NCBI GenBank assembly: GCA_013298415.1
Contig: JAAFHN010000200.1
Span: 1 to 5,685 of the forward strand
DNA: 5,685 nucleotides
Direction of reading: 5' to 3'
Source: Comamonadaceae bacterium
Lineage (GTDB): Bacteria > Pseudomonadota > Gammaproteobacteria > Burkholderiales > Burkholderiaceae_C
Shown: positions 5,015-5,685 of the stretch, one piece after another
Layout of the letters: every line of letters starts with the position of its first letter
How positions within the stretch are numbered: position 1 is the first letter of the stretch
Position numbers and translations under genes: made by a program
The notes under the pieces: generated by a model
What the model was told of the DNA's origin: nothing
Database searches by the model: none
The model's input: only the letters and a program-made list of their open reading frames with translations

Positions 5015-5685
5015 TCTTTGAAGAAGCGGGTAAATTGGCACTGGGGCGCATGCTCTCCGAGGCCGAGACGAGTGCCCAAGTGGAAATGGCCAGTGGCAAA
5101 CGCGTCAAGGTCAAGTTGGCGCAGGTGTTGCTGCGCTTGGGCGCATCGGTTGGCGCTGGCTTTTTGAGCGACGCCCAAGCAGCAGCGGCTGATGTGGACC
5201 TGGATTTGGCCTGGGAAGCCGCGCCCGACGAGGGTTTCGGTTTTGAGATGCTCGCAGCCGAGTACTTTGGCGCGAAAGCCAGCACGCCCCAGCAGGCCAG
5301 CATGTTGATTGCACTGCACGAGGCGCCGCATTACTTTCGGCGGCAGGGCAAGGGCCAATTCAAAAAGGCGGATGCCCAAACTCTGGCGCTCGCGCTTGCC
5401 GCCATCGAGCGCAGAAAGCTGCTCCAAGCCCAGGTGGACGCGTGGACTGCGGAGTTGGTAGGAGGCAACTGCCCGGCCCCTGTGCGCGAGCAGCTCTACA
5501 AAATCCTTTTCAAGCCCGACAAAAACGCAGCCGAATACAAGGCAGTCGCTGCCGCTGCCCACCAATCTCAACAGGGCGTGTTGCCGCTTTTGCAGCGCTG
5601 TGGCGCGATTGATTCGGCCTACGCCTTTCACTGGCAGCGCTTTTTGTTTGAGCATTTCCCCAAGGGCACTGCATTTCCTGCGCTG
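5005..5685 (+). CDS. rnb: Exoribonuclease II/RNB-family protein, N-terminal part
   Basis: The first 227 residues are in the window and the gene continues past its right edge; full-length Comamonadaceae proteins of this type are much longer. RNase II-family enzymes degrade single-stranded RNA 3' to 5' in the cytoplasm. The visible part is the N-terminal RNA-binding region, with recognisable segments MHVIFEEAGK (1-10), DLDLAWEAAPDEGFGFEML (65-83), EAPHYFRRQGKGQFKKA (106-122), REQLYKILFKPDKNAAEYK (161-179) and RFLFEHFPKGTAFPAL (212-227). The catalytic RNB domain, with its metal-binding aspartates, lies beyond the window, so activity cannot be judged. I chose the ATG at 5005 because MHVxFEEAGK is the remembered N-terminus of relatives; in-frame ATGs at 4981 and 4969 are possible. 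No strong Shine-Dalgarno precedes any of them. The gene is divergent from rodA. Confidence 0.88.
   Translation, partial: MHVIFEEAGKLALGRMLSEAETSAQVEMASGKRVKVKLAQVLLRLGASVGAGFLSDAQAAAADVDLDLAWEAAPDEGFGFEMLAAEYFGAKASTPQQASMLIALHEAPHYFRRQGKGQFKKADAQTLALALAAIERRKLLQAQVDAWTAELVGGNCPAPVREQLYKILFKPDKNAAEYKAVAAAAHQSQQGVLPLLQRCGAIDSAYAFHWQRFLFEHFPKGTAFPAL

Noticed and set aside
4999..5655. A 218-codon minus-strand open frame opposite rnb
   Set aside because: The plus strand encodes recognisable RNase II-type protein across the whole stretch; the minus frame matches nothing I know.
1..5685. CRISPR arrays, tRNA or rRNA genes, transposases, defence genes or prophage genes
   Set aside because: I looked on both strands and saw no regularly spaced repeats, tRNA-like cloverleaf, rRNA sequence, transposase or phage protein. 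Apart from the attenuator and the 194-aa gene, the window is ordinary core chromosome.

Overview
The window looks like the chromosome of a betaproteobacterium, most likely family Comamonadaceae (order Burkholderiales). I infer this from recognisable protein sequences (TldD, RodA, a Comamonadaceae-type RNase II), generally high GC, and gene order; no database search was possible. Almost everything is on the minus strand, read right to left; only the gene at the right edge is on the plus strand.

Right to left: a plus-strand exoribonuclease II gene (rnb type) starts at 5005 and runs off the window. Only 46 bp separate it from rodA (4958-3807, minus), the SEDS-family glycan polymerase of the elongasome. 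rodA overlaps by 4 nt (GTGA) a 3-hydroxyisobutyrate-dehydrogenase-family oxidoreductase gene (3810-2893). A 133-bp gap with a weak candidate promoter leads to a yegP/DUF1508 gene (2759-2427). After 81 bp comes tldD (2345-807), the metallopeptidase subunit of TldD/TldE, which overlaps by 4 nt (ATGA) a 194-residue gene I do not recognise (810-226).

The left end (1-225) has no conventional gene, but holds the most interesting object in the window: an apparently complete ribosome-dependent transcription attenuator on the minus strand. It consists of a promoter (TTGACA at 179-174, extended -10 at 156-148), a 23-codon leader peptide (141-70) with eight aromatic residues (5 Phe, 2 Tyr, 1 Trp), two upstream hairpins, a 12-bp antiterminator (93-80 with 54-39), and a perfect 10-bp GC-rich terminator with a nine-T tract (46-17). 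Antiterminator and terminator share the strand CCGCC (43-39). The regulated gene lies just beyond position 1. The mix of Phe, Tyr and Trp codons suggests a shared aromatic-biosynthesis step, and I propose a DAHP synthase (aroG-type) gene.

A second theme is translation start structure. The leader peptide, tldD and rodA lack a clear Shine-Dalgarno but have a -10-like hexamer ending 6-7 nt before the ATG, which would put the transcription start on the start codon (leaderless mRNA). By contrast, yegP and the unknown gene have good Shine-Dalgarno sites. Leaderless initiation is an inference that needs mapped 5' ends.
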